Shown here one piece after another: positions 11,844-18,862 of a stretch of 18,862 nucleotides of DNA; the stretch's first letter is position 1, and the number at the start of each line of letters is the position of its first letter. The notes beneath the pieces are model-generated. The model ran no database searches and was not told the DNA's origin. It saw only the letters and a program-made list of their open reading frames with translations. The position numbers were made by a program, and so were the translations under genes. The DNA is from UBA4729 sp038231175 (GTDB taxonomy: Bacteria; Patescibacteriota; Saccharimonadia; Saccharimonadales; UBA4665): contig JBBRLU010000019.1 in NCBI GenBank assembly GCA_038231175.1, forward strand, positions 1 through 18,862. The letters run 5' to 3'.

Positions 11844-12905
11844 ATGCGCCGACTTTTAGCCTACCTACGTTCTCAACGATTACCGGCGCTGCTACTGGCC
11901 GGACTGTTGCTGGTCAGTGCTAATCAACTGATTGGTCGATCGGCTTATGGTGTACCGCTTGGTCCACGGTCGTTAACCTTGAGCAGTGGTACGGCTGGCG
12001 CCAAGACCGACTTTGTTCTGCGGTTTACCCTCAGTACACCGGCTTCACTGGGTTCGATAGAAGCCGAATTCTGTAGTAACTCACCACTGTTCAGCGAACC
12101 CTGCGTGATTCCGGTGGGGCTATCGCTGAGTAATCTGCAGCTGACCGGCCAGACCGGCCAGACCGGCTTTGTGCTGGGGCCGGGCTCTAATGCCCACACC
12201 GTAGTCTTGTCGCGCCCGCCGGCTGCGAGTGTTGTCGGCCCGATCAGTTACACGTTCGCTAACGCCGTCAATCCGGCCCAAGCCGGCTCCTATTACGTCC
12301 GTTTACAGACGTTCGTGAGTAGTAATGCCACCGGGGCAGCTAACGATTACGGGGGTATCGGCTATGCCGTCAACAATAATCTGAGTATCAGCGCCGAGGT
12401 ACCGCCGTACCTGATCTTTTGTGCCGCCATCACTATTCCGACACTGAACTGCGATAGTGCCAACGGAAACTACATTAACTTCGGTGAGCTGAGCGCGACC
12501 CGGGCCAGTTTCGGGACGTCGCAGCTGTTGTCTTCGACCAATGCCAAGGACGGCTACAGCGTGACGCTGGCTGGTACGACGCTGACCAGCGGTAACAACG
12601 CCATCACGGCGTTACTGGCGTCTGACGTATCGCGGCCCGGCACGGCGCAGTTCGGCCTTAATCTGCGGGCCAACGCTTCACCAAGCGGTGGTGACGAGCC
12701 CTCAGGACCAGGGTCGGGGGCGCCGAAAGGACCGTATGCCCAAGCTAATTTCTTTCAGTTTCAGCAAGGCGATATCGTCGCCAGCGTGCCCAAGCCCGAT
12801 CTGACACGGCGCTACACTGCCAGTTACTTAGTGAATGTGCCGAAAAGCCAGGCGCCCGGTATCTACGTCAGTACCGTGACCTATATTTGCCTCGGTAATT
12901 TTTAG
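11844..12905 (+). CDS. Exported beta-sandwich protein 3 of surface cluster
   Basis: A 353-aa secreted protein with signal peptide (MRRLLAYLRSQR, then LPALLLAGLLLVSA). The first domain parallels protein 2: DFVLRFTLS, IEAEFCSNSPLFSEPC, NDYGGIGYAVNNNLSISAEV, LIFC. The C-terminal domain parallels protein 1: INFGELSATRASFG, QFGLNLRAN, NFFQFQQGDIVAS, YTASYLVN and a terminal strand ending CLGNF. It therefore links the other two and shows that all three are one family. A 9-nt microrepeat (ACCGGCCAG, 12144-12167) encodes TGQTGQTG. A Gly/Pro/Ser linker near residue 280 interrupts the C-terminal domain. No anchor. It follows protein 2 by 13 nt in the same operon. Confidence 0.75.
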   Translation: MRRLLAYLRSQRLPALLLAGLLLVSANQLIGRSAYGVPLGPRSLTLSSGTAGAKTDFVLRFTLSTPASLGSIEAEFCSNSPLFSEPCVIPVGLSLSNLQLTGQTGQTGFVLGPGSNAHTVVLSRPPAASVVGPISYTFANAVNPAQAGSYYVRLQTFVSSNATGAANDYGGIGYAVNNNLSISAEVPPYLIFCAAITIPTLNCDSANGNYINFGELSATRASFGTSQLLSSTNAKDGYSVTLAGTTLTSGNNAITALLASDVSRPGTAQFGLNLRANASPSGGDEPSGPGSGAPKGPYAQANFFQFQQGDIVASVPKPDLTRRYTASYLVNVPKSQAPGIYVSTVTYICLGNF

Positions 12906-12939
12906 TTGCTGACCGGAGTTTTGGATTAAGCCGCATATT

Positions 12940-12948
12940 TGCTACTAT
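12940..12948 (+). promoter_or_regulatory. Extended -10 promoter before the WxLIP-like gene
   Basis: TGCTACTAT is a TGn plus TACTAT extended -10, with TTGGAT 16-17 nt upstream. It lies 29 nt before the ATG at 12978, which has an AGAGGA Shine-Dalgarno (12965-12970). It may give an internal start within the surface cluster. Confidence 0.45.
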
Positions 12949-12977
12949 AAGGTCAATAATCATAAGAGGAAACAGAC

Positions 12978-13967
12978 ATGATAACAGCAAAAATAGCGCA
13001 GCGGGCTCTGAGCCTTGCAGCTATTGCCGGCTGGCTCATTATCGGCTCACCAGCGACCGCCCTGGCCGCCGGCGGTAACGGGCTCCGGGTGTCGCCGGTC
13101 CGCTCCGATATCACCATCAAGCCCGGCCAGACCCAGACCATCAATGTCACGGCTACCAACATCACTACCAACGATGCCAATCTGCAGGCGATCGTTAACG
13201 ACTTTACGGCCAACAGCAACGAATCGGGCCAACCGGCTTTGATCCTGACGCCCAACCAATACGCCTCCAGCCATAGCTTGAAGCGCTTCATCAAAGCCAT
13301 CCCCAGCTTTACCCTCAAGCCCGGCCAACAAAAAACCATACCGGTGGTGATCACCGTGCCGTCGGACGCCGGTGGTGGCGGCTATTACGGTACCGTCCGC
13401 TTCGCGCCAGCCGGTAGCAACGGCATCGATAAGACGGTGACCCTGGCCGGCAGTGTCGGTTCGCTGATTCTGCTGAAAGTTCCCGGTAACATCAAAGAGC
13501 AGCTGAGTATCGCCAGTTTTGACGTCCGCCAAAATGATTCGCCGAAGAGCCTGTTCTTTGGTAACAAAGAAATCAGCGCCCTGGTGCGCCTGCAGAACGA
13601 GGGTAACATCCAGGAGCAGCCATTCGGTAAGATCTTACTGAAAGATCGCTCCAACAAGGTGCTGGGCGAGTACGAGATTAACGACATCGACCCGCGCGGT
13701 AACGTCCTCCCAGATAGTACTCGCAAATTTAAGGTGCCACTCGACAAGCTCGGTTCCTTCGGCATGTACAAATTAGTCGGCAACTTCGGCTATGGTACCA
13801 ATGGCCAGCTGCTGAGCGCCAGCACGACGTTCTACATCATTCCGTTCGCCCTGATCATTGGCTTCTTAGTGGCCGTGGCCGTGCTGGTGTTCCTGATCTT
13901 CGGTCTGCCGCGCCTGATCCGGGCTTACAACGCCAGTATCATCAACCAAGCCAAACGACAGCGCTAA
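12978..13967 (+). CDS. WxL-interacting-protein-like (DUF916/DUF3324-like) membrane-anchored protein
   Basis: A 329-aa protein. Signal peptide to about residue 31 (ATALAAGGNG). Domain 1 (about 33-160) starts LRVSPVRSDITIKPGQTQTI and has FTLKPGQQKTIPVVITVP and GGGGYYGTVRFAP, an Ig-like fold typical of DUF916. Domain 2 (about 170-280) has VRLQNEGNIQEQPFGKILL, like DUF3324. A C-terminal membrane helix (IIPFALIIGFLVAVAVLVFL) and basic tail complete the WxLIP layout. In Firmicutes such proteins sit in the membrane with the Ig domains outside and bind both WxL proteins and peptidoglycan. Here it follows three related exported proteins and precedes a PKD anchor, suggesting an analogous surface complex. 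The architecture match is good; family assignment needs a profile search. Confidence 0.75.
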   Translation: MITAKIAQRALSLAAIAGWLIIGSPATALAAGGNGLRVSPVRSDITIKPGQTQTINVTATNITTNDANLQAIVNDFTANSNESGQPALILTPNQYASSHSLKRFIKAIPSFTLKPGQQKTIPVVITVPSDAGGGGYYGTVRFAPAGSNGIDKTVTLAGSVGSLILLKVPGNIKEQLSIASFDVRQNDSPKSLFFGNKEISALVRLQNEGNIQEQPFGKILLKDRSNKVLGEYEINDIDPRGNVLPDSTRKFKVPLDKLGSFGMYKLVGNFGYGTNGQLLSASTTFYIIPFALIIGFLVAVAVLVFLIFGLPRLIRAYNASIINQAKRQR

Positions 13968-14007
13968 GGGCTCTAGTGGCGGGGTAACCGGAGCCACCTA
14001 ACACGAT

Positions 14008-14898
14008 ATGAAGCTATACCTCAAACATTTCCTGATTGCTCTGACTATGGCCGTGGTCGGCTCGCTGTCCGGGCCGTCGGCGAGCGCTTTGGCCGCCATC
14101 ACGCCGCCGCCGGCCGGTTCCGGTTCGATCGGTCTGGAAGGTATTATCTCGACGGCGCCACCGAAGCAGGGGGCCACCATCACCTCACCGGGTAACGGCT
14201 CTAACTTCACCAATCTTCCGATTACGGTCAACGGACTCTGCCCGAACGGCCTACTGGTTAAACTATTCTCCAATAACGTCTTTGTCGGCTCGGTCAACTG
14301 TGTCAACGGCAGCTACTCGATCCAGATCGACCTGTTCAGCGGCCAGAACGAACTGGTGGCCCGGGTTTACGACGCCCTCGACCAAGCCGGCCCCGACTCC
14401 AACACCGTGACCGTCAAATACACCGACACTAACTTCCTACAGTTCGGTACCAGCCTGTCGCTCAGCAGTATCTACGCCCGGCGCGGCGCCAACCCTGGCG
14501 AAGAGCTGAACTGGCCGATCATCCTCAGCGGCGGCAGCGGCCCCTACGCCATCAGTGTCGACTGGGGCGACGGCACGCCGCCCGACCTGTCGAGCCAGCC
14601 GTTCCCGGGCACCATCACCATCAAGCACACTTACAAGGCGGCTGGTATTTACAAGATAATCATCAAGGCCACCGACAAGAACGGTGCCTCGGCCTATTTG
14701 CAATTAGTCGGGGTCGGCAATGGCAAAGCCAACGACTCGGCCAGCGGCACGAACACCAAGACGGCCGTCACCATCACTAAGATCATCTGGTGGCCGATGT
14801 TACTGTTGCTACCGCTGATTCCAGCTGCTTTCTGGGCTGGTCGCCGTAATGAGTTATACATCATCCGCACCCGGCTTGAAAAAACTCGTGGTAAGTAG
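14008..14898 (+). CDS. Membrane-anchored PKD-domain surface protein
   Basis: A 296-aa protein. Signal peptide to about residue 30 (SASALAA), then a Pro/Gly linker. An Ig-like region follows (ITSPGNGSNFTNLPITVNG, with two Cys residues, to about 140). The PKD domain spans about 155-235 with the hallmark VDWGDGTPPD and HTYKAAGIYKIIIKATDKNG. A C-terminal helix (IIWWPMLLLLPLIPAAFWAG) and basic tail anchor it in the membrane. PKD domains mediate protein or glycan contacts at the cell surface. It lies 40 nt after the WxLIP-like gene and has a weak Shine-Dalgarno, so it is probably translated from the same mRNA. It closes the exported-protein cluster. A short CGGGC/GCCCG hairpin (14904-14920) follows but lacks a U-tract. 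Confidence 0.8.
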   Translation: MKLYLKHFLIALTMAVVGSLSGPSASALAAITPPPAGSGSIGLEGIISTAPPKQGATITSPGNGSNFTNLPITVNGLCPNGLLVKLFSNNVFVGSVNCVNGSYSIQIDLFSGQNELVARVYDALDQAGPDSNTVTVKYTDTNFLQFGTSLSLSSIYARRGANPGEELNWPIILSGGSGPYAISVDWGDGTPPDLSSQPFPGTITIKHTYKAAGIYKIIIKATDKNGASAYLQLVGVGNGKANDSASGTNTKTAVTITKIIWWPMLLLLPLIPAAFWAGRRNELYIIRTRLEKTRGK

Positions 14899-14930
14899 CT
14901 TGGCGGGCAGTGGCGGCCCGGCCTGAATTT

Positions 14931-14947
14931 TGCTAAAATAGTTAAAT
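14931..14947 (+). promoter_or_regulatory. mnmA promoter (extended -10)
   Basis: TGCTAAAAT (14931-14939), a TGn plus TAAAAT element, lies 8 nt before the mnmA ATG. No Shine-Dalgarno is present, so the message is probably leaderless. Confidence 0.5.
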
Positions 14948-15991
14948 ATGTCTAAGAAAGTATTTGTCGGGATGTCCGGTGGTGTCGATAGCTCGGTAAC
15001 GGCGGCCCTGCTATTGCATGAGGGTTACGACGTCGTCGGCGTCTATATGAAGAACTGGAGCCAGGATCTACCGGGCTTTACCTGTCCTTGGCAAGCCGAT
15101 TATCAGGACGCCAAACGGGTGGCGGTCCAGCTGGGTATCGATTTTAAGATGTACGACTTTGAAAAAGAGTACCGCTCGCGGGTCGTCGACTATATGGTGG
15201 CCGGTTACCAGGCCGGCATCACACCCAACCCCGACATCATGTGTAACCAAGAAGTGAAATTCAAATTATTCCTCGATGCCGCCCTAGCCGACGGTGCCGA
15301 CCTGATAGCCACCGGTCATTACGCCCGTAGCCAGGACGGCCAGCTGTTGACCGGCATCGACGCCAACAAGGATCAGTCCTACTTCTTATACCGCGTCACT
15401 TCCGAAGCTCTGAGCCGCAGCTTGATGCCGATCGGCGGCCTTGAGAAACCGCGCGTCCGTGAACTTGCAGCCGAGTTTAAATTAGCGACAGCCGCCAAAA
15501 AAGACAGCCAAGGCATCTGTTTTGTCGGCAAGGTCGGTATCAAGGACTTCTTACTAGCCGAGCTGGGACCGCAGCCCTTCGGGGCCATTATCGACCAGAA
15601 CGGCGTGACTATCGGCGAGCACGACGGCGCCCTGTTCTACACCATCGGTCAGCGCCATGGCCTGGACGTCGGCGGCGGCTTGCCGTACTACGTCGTCGGT
15701 AAAGACATGGCTAAGAACGAGGTCTATGCTACCACCGACCTGCAAGATGGTCGTCTCTGGCGTAGCGATTTAAGCCTTAGCAGCCTGCACTGGATCAACG
15801 ACGGCCCGACCGACGGCCAACAGCTGCAGGTCCGCAGCCGCTACCGCGCACCGCTGGTCGATTGCCTGGTGACATTGGCGAACAATCAGCTAAGGCTGTC
15901 GTTAAGTGAGGAAGTCCGGGCCATCACTCCCGGCCAATCGGCAGTTCTGTACGACGGCGTCCGCGTGGTCGGCGGCGGCATCGTAATTTAA
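14948..15991 (+). CDS. mnmA: tRNA-specific 2-thiouridylase MnmA
   Basis: A 347-aa cytoplasmic enzyme that places sulfur on C2 of the wobble uridine (U34) in tRNA-Lys, -Glu and -Gln. The ATP-pyrophosphatase PP-loop is SGGVDSS (residues 10-16). The two catalytic cysteines are Cys99 in NPDIMCNQEVKF and Cys191 in QGICFVG. GHYAR, KDQSYFLYR and the C-terminal beta-barrel parts FYTIGQRHGL and VRSRYRAP are also present. Length is slightly below the usual 360-370 residues, and all core motifs are there. It starts at an ATG 8 nt behind an extended -10, with no Shine-Dalgarno. It has its own promoter, so it is probably not part of the surface operon. It converges on the SPFH gene with only 14 nt between stops. 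Confidence 0.97.
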   Translation: MSKKVFVGMSGGVDSSVTAALLLHEGYDVVGVYMKNWSQDLPGFTCPWQADYQDAKRVAVQLGIDFKMYDFEKEYRSRVVDYMVAGYQAGITPNPDIMCNQEVKFKLFLDAALADGADLIATGHYARSQDGQLLTGIDANKDQSYFLYRVTSEALSRSLMPIGGLEKPRVRELAAEFKLATAAKKDSQGICFVGKVGIKDFLLAELGPQPFGAIIDQNGVTIGEHDGALFYTIGQRHGLDVGGGLPYYVVGKDMAKNEVYATTDLQDGRLWRSDLSLSSLHWINDGPTDGQQLQVRSRYRAPLVDCLVTLANNQLRLSLSEEVRAITPGQSAVLYDGVRVVGGGIVI

Positions 15992-16005
15992 GTTAAGTTT
16001 ACAGA

Positions 16006-16725
16006 TCAGCTGACAATGTGTAAATCGGGCGCATCACCTTGGCGGGTGATGAATTCTTGACGAACCTCGGGAGAAACGGCGACCGCACCTAACAAAGGCG
16101 TAGTCGAGTGGCCACTTTGCCTAATCATCTCTCCAATTGTTTCAGTCATGGCTATGATGTTAACCCGCCTTAGAGCAGCTCCGTAGTATGAAAGATCTTC
16201 CCGACAAGATTCCTCAGTTTCATGAAAAATTGCTCGGCGGTCTGTAAGTTCTTTGCGAGTTTTGGTCGACACAACTTTACCCAGGCCAGCGACACAGATA
16301 CCGGTAACATTATCAGTTAATTCGTGTAAGTTCTCGGCGCGGTACATGGCCCGCCAGGGATTGTCTCCATCTTCTCGTACGTTCCAGGTAGTCGAGGCAT
16401 TGAGCTTCATCTGCCATTGTTCGCAATTAAATTGGATTTCTGGTAATGCAGTGGTCCGATCGCGGATATGAATTGTTTTGTAGGAATGAAAGAAGGGAAT
16501 AACGGGATAGATACCCGGACCTTTTATTCCATACGGTTGTCCGATCTTGGAGCCTTTAGTATGGTGTGTACCGTCTCTTTTGTGGCGGACACCAACCTCA
16601 CCCATGGAAACTTTATTAAATGCTTTGAACATGGTCGTACCAGCCGCTAGACCTGTCGTGGCCATGGTGGTTATGCCCCCGGTGCTGTGCATACCTGATT
16701 CGACTGCGCTCCGCATGATGCTCAT
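16006..16725 (-). CDS. SPFH / band-7 (prohibitin-like) protein
   Basis: A 239-aa protein with the SPFH pattern: the first strand FNKVSMGEVGVRHKRDG, GPGIYPVIPFFHSYKTIHIR, the PEIQFNCEQWQMKLNASTTW strand pair, then a helical region (VSTKTRKELTDR) and ALRRVNIIAMTETIGEMIRQ. SPFH proteins oligomerise on membranes and scaffold proteases or lipid domains. Unlike most members there is no clear transmembrane helix; only a weakly hydrophobic Gly/Ala/Thr stretch (TTMATTGLAAGTTM) precedes the domain. ATG 16725 has GAGGA 3 nt upstream; ATG 16716 is an alternative, as is a TTG at 16764 (with a better AGGAGG placed too far in). GC content looks lower than in the flanking mnmA and alaS, hinting at a different history. 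Confidence 0.75.
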   Translation of the reverse strand: MSIMRSAVESGMHSTGGITTMATTGLAAGTTMFKAFNKVSMGEVGVRHKRDGTHHTKGSKIGQPYGIKGPGIYPVIPFFHSYKTIHIRDRTTALPEIQFNCEQWQMKLNASTTWNVREDGDNPWRAMYRAENLHELTDNVTGICVAGLGKVVSTKTRKELTDRRAIFHETEESCREDLSYYGAALRRVNIIAMTETIGEMIRQSGHSTTPLLGAVAVSPEVRQEFITRQGDAPDLHIVS

Positions 16726-16841
16726 ATGTCCTCGTACAATACGCCTCCTACCTCTGGAAAGCAATGGCTGAAACCTACTTTTTGTTGTAGTTTCCGACGG
16801 TAAAATCTACATTGTCTCATATCGGACTTCGCTCCATCATC

Positions 16842-16858
16842 TGGTACAATTTACAGAT
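16842..16858 (+). promoter_or_regulatory. alaS promoter (extended -10)
   Basis: TGGTACAAT (16842-16850) is an extended -10, 8 nt before the alaS ATG, with no Shine-Dalgarno. It sits in the divergent spacer shared with the SPFH gene. Confidence 0.5.
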
Positions 16859-18751
16859 ATGAATGCTCAACAAATCCGTGCGGCTTACCTAGATTTCTTC
16901 AGCCAACGGCAGCACGCGGTAATTCCGCGGGCGCTGCTGGTGCCGCAGAACGACCCGACGACGCTGTTTACCGGTTCCGGCATGCAACCGCTGATCCCGT
17001 TCCTACTCGGCGAAGCCCACCCTGATGGCCGGCGCCTAGTCGATAGTCAGACGTGTTTGCGGGCCCAAGACATCGAAGAGGTCGGCGATAACCGTCACAC
17101 CACCTTTTTTGAGATGCTCGGTAACTGGAGTCTAGGCGATTATTTTAAAAATGAGCAGATCGATTGGATGTTCGAATTCCTGGTCGACGTCGTCGGGCTG
17201 GACGCTGGTAAACTATATGTGACTTGTTTTATCGGCGACCCGCGCTTCAATATTCCCAAAGACGACTCAGCCGCTACCAGCTGGCAAAAATTGTTTGCTG
17301 CCAAGGGTGTTTCTGCGGGTATCACCGACATCGGCTCCGAAGCCGATGGTTACGGCCGTGGTATGCACGACGGTGAGCGCATCTTTTATTACGACGGCTC
17401 CAAGAACTGGTGGAACCGCGGCAAGACCGGCCCGGAAACGACGCCGGTCGGTGACCCTTGTGGCCCTGACTCGGAAATGTTCTATGATTTCGGCACGCCG
17501 CACGACCCGGCCTACGGCGAGCACTGCCACCCTAACTGCGACTGCGGCCGCTTTATGGAGATCGGTAATAACGTCTTCATGGCCTACCGCAAGGTTTCTG
17601 AAGACAAGTTCGAAGCCCTGGAAAAGCCCAACATCGACCATGGTTCCGGCTTGGAGCGGATCGCCGCCGCCGCTATCGACAGCCCCGACGCCTTCAAGAT
17701 CAGCCTGTTGTGGCCGATCATCCAAGAGATTGAGCGGCTATCCGGCAAGGGCTATGACAGTAATGCTGCCAGTATGCGCGTCATCGCCGATCACGTGCGG
17801 GCCGCGACTTTTCTGGCCGTCGACGGCATAATCCCGAGTAACAAGGAGCAGGGCTACGTCATGCGTCGGCTGATGCGCCGGGCGATGGTCAAGGCCTTCG
17901 ACCTGGGTATCGAGCAGAACTTCATCGCCGACGTCGTGCCGGTGATCGCCGACTTATACGCCGCCGATTACCCGGAAGTGGCCGCCAACCGCGCTAAGGT
18001 CGTCGACGTCCTGGCCAAAGAAGAAAAAGCTTTCCGCCAAACCTTGCGCAAAGGCCTCAACGAGTTCAATAAGATGGCTGGCCAATCATTATCGGGCGAG
18101 GTCGTATTCAAGCTGTATGACACCTACGGTTTCCCGACCGAACTGACCTACGAAGAAGCTTTCAAGCACGACCTGCCACTGGCCGAAGCTTGTCACGACG
18201 AGTTCACGCGCCTGATGTCCGAGCAAAAAGCTCGCTCCCAGACTGCCAGCAAAGGCGTCTTCAAGGGCGGCCTTGGCGGCCAGACGCTGCAGCACAAAAA
18301 GTATCACACCGCTACCCACCTGATGTACCAGGCCCTGCGCGACGTGCTGGGCGACCAGGTGGTCCAACGGGGTAGCAATATTACCGAAGAACGCCTGCGC
18401 TTTGACTTCAGTAACCCCGAGAAAGTCACTCCTGAGCAGATCGGCCAGGTCGAAGCCATCGTTAACGGGCAGATCAGTAAAGACTTAAAGGTATCGTTCG
18501 CTGAATATCCGACCCAGGTGGCCCGCGAAGAAAAGGGCGCCCTCGGCCAGTTCGGTGACCGCTACGGCGAAACCGTCAAGGTCTACCAAATGCTGGCCGA
18601 CGGTGCCGACAAGCCCTTCAGTTTTGAAATCTGTGGCGGCCCGCACGTCGACCACACCCTGCAATTATTCGAAGATAACAAGCGCTTCAAAATTGTTAAA
18701 GAAGAGTCCAGCTCGGCCGGCATCCGGCGCATCAAAGCCGTCTTGGTCTAA
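16859..18751 (+). CDS. alaS: Alanyl-tRNA synthetase, short form lacking C-Ala
   Basis: A 630-aa class II synthetase that charges tRNA-Ala. Catalytic motifs: FTGSGMQPLIPFLLG and QTCLRAQDIEEVG (motif 1 region), RHTTFFEMLGNWSLGDYF (motif 2) and IDHGSGLERIA (motif 3). A Cys/His cluster (CHPNCDC, 223-229) lies in the catalytic-domain insert. The editing domain has HTATH (483-487) and CGGPH (592-596), the zinc-binding residues that clear mischarged Ser/Gly. The sequence ends right after this domain (SSSAGIRRIKAVLV). The C-Ala domain and coiled coil of the usual 870-aa enzyme are missing, and the beta-barrel linker before HTATH is reduced to KGVFKGGLGGQTLQHKK. The stop is genuine, with no continuation downstream. 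Short AlaRS forms are known from CPR and other reduced genomes. Confidence 0.97.
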   Translation: MNAQQIRAAYLDFFSQRQHAVIPRALLVPQNDPTTLFTGSGMQPLIPFLLGEAHPDGRRLVDSQTCLRAQDIEEVGDNRHTTFFEMLGNWSLGDYFKNEQIDWMFEFLVDVVGLDAGKLYVTCFIGDPRFNIPKDDSAATSWQKLFAAKGVSAGITDIGSEADGYGRGMHDGERIFYYDGSKNWWNRGKTGPETTPVGDPCGPDSEMFYDFGTPHDPAYGEHCHPNCDCGRFMEIGNNVFMAYRKVSEDKFEALEKPNIDHGSGLERIAAAAIDSPDAFKISLLWPIIQEIERLSGKGYDSNAASMRVIADHVRAATFLAVDGIIPSNKEQGYVMRRLMRRAMVKAFDLGIEQNFIADVVPVIADLYAADYPEVAANRAKVVDVLAKEEKAFRQTLRKGLNEFNKMAGQSLSGEVVFKLYDTYGFPTELTYEEAFKHDLPLAEACHDEFTRLMSEQKARSQTASKGVFKGGLGGQTLQHKKYHTATHLMYQALRDVLGDQVVQRGSNITEERLRFDFSNPEKVTPEQIGQVEAIVNGQISKDLKVSFAEYPTQVAREEKGALGQFGDRYGETVKVYQMLADGADKPFSFEICGGPHVDHTLQLFEDNKRFKIVKEESSSAGIRRIKAVLV

Positions 18752-18787
18752 TCTTTAGCGTCAGAGGCTTAGGCAATAAAACGTAGT

Positions 18788-18827
18788 AACCAAGCTACCA
18801 TTATTTATGCTTGGTTTATGGTATGAT
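18788..18827 (+). promoter_or_regulatory. Interleaved inverted repeats over an extended -10
   Basis: AACCAAGC (18788-18795) pairs with GCTTGGTT (18809-18816), and TACCAT (18796-18801) pairs with ATGGTA (18818-18823). The second repeat overlaps TGGTATGAT (18819-18827), an extended -10 element. The layout suits an operator or competing hairpins between alaS and the next gene. Confidence 0.4.
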
Positions 18828-18852
18828 TATTTTAGAAACTAAGTTAACAAAT

Positions 18853-18862
18853 ATGAAACAAA
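18853..18862 (+). CDS. Possible start of next gene (cut by window)
   Basis: ATG AAA CAA at the edge, about 25 nt after the TATGAT element. Only three codons are visible and there is no Shine-Dalgarno, so nothing can be said about the product. Confidence 0.25.

Noticed and set aside
14904..14920. Terminator after the PKD gene
   Set aside because: A 5-bp CGGGC/GCCCG stem is present but no U-tract follows, so it is too weak to call.
18788..18823. H-type RNA pseudoknot
   Set aside because: The pairing order A-B-A'-B' fits, but there is no nucleotide between A and B and only one between A' and B', too few to cross the stems; mutually exclusive hairpins or a DNA operator are more plausible.

Overview
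The window looks like a chromosomal segment from a Candidate Phyla Radiation (Patescibacteria) bacterium, most likely Saccharibacteria (TM7) or a close relative. The reasons are a short alanyl-tRNA synthetase (630 aa) that ends with its editing domain, a MurA fused to an N-terminal XRE-type helix-turn-helix, a CPR-style sortase, several low-complexity secreted proteins, and tRNAs with encoded CCA. TGA acts as a stop (for example sortase and the SPFH protein), so the code is standard and not the UGA=Gly code of Gracilibacteria. The phylum call rests on gene content and is an inference.

Layout. (1) 1-367: 5' part of a YggT-family membrane protein, minus strand. (2) About 440-3132: a small accessory island, all minus strand, beside the 3' end of a tRNA-Arg. 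It holds an intact MazEF-type toxin-antitoxin pair, a BrnTA-like pair whose toxin is frameshifted, a decayed second copy of that pair, a PQ-loop/SemiSWEET pseudogene and a 2H-phosphoesterase (2'-5' RNA ligase-like) gene. A short repeat, 31 nt in its two identical copies, sits just after the stop codon of several of these genes, giving a cassette-like layout. (3) 3137-4391: tRNA-Arg(TCT), a small secreted protein, MsrA, tRNA-Gly(TCC). (4) 4477-7049: a surface protein with an LVNTG sorting signal, divergent from a sortase and a 38-aa one-helix microprotein coupled to it. (5) 7050-9606: HTH-MurA fusion and a membrane-anchored beta-helix protein, minus strand. (6) 9693-14898: five plus-strand genes for exported proteins. 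Three share C-terminal motifs, one resembles the Firmicutes WxL-interacting protein (DUF916/DUF3324-like with C-terminal helix), and one is a membrane-anchored PKD protein. The arrangement recalls Csc/WxL surface complexes. (7) 14948-18751: mnmA, an SPFH/band-7 protein (minus) and alaS, then the first codons of another gene.

Themes. The centre of the window is devoted to the cell surface: sortase and substrate, peptidoglycan precursor synthesis (MurA), a beta-helix envelope protein and the exported multi-gene cluster. Many promoters share an extended -10 (TGn followed by a TATAAT-like hexamer) placed 4-11 nt before the start codon, which suggests leaderless or very short-leader mRNAs. Genes inside the surface operons instead use strong Shine-Dalgarno sequences.

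The strongest candidates for something undescribed are the repeat-punctuated cassette island at the tRNA-Arg and the CPR version of a WxL-like surface complex. All calls come from reading the sequence; no database search was run.
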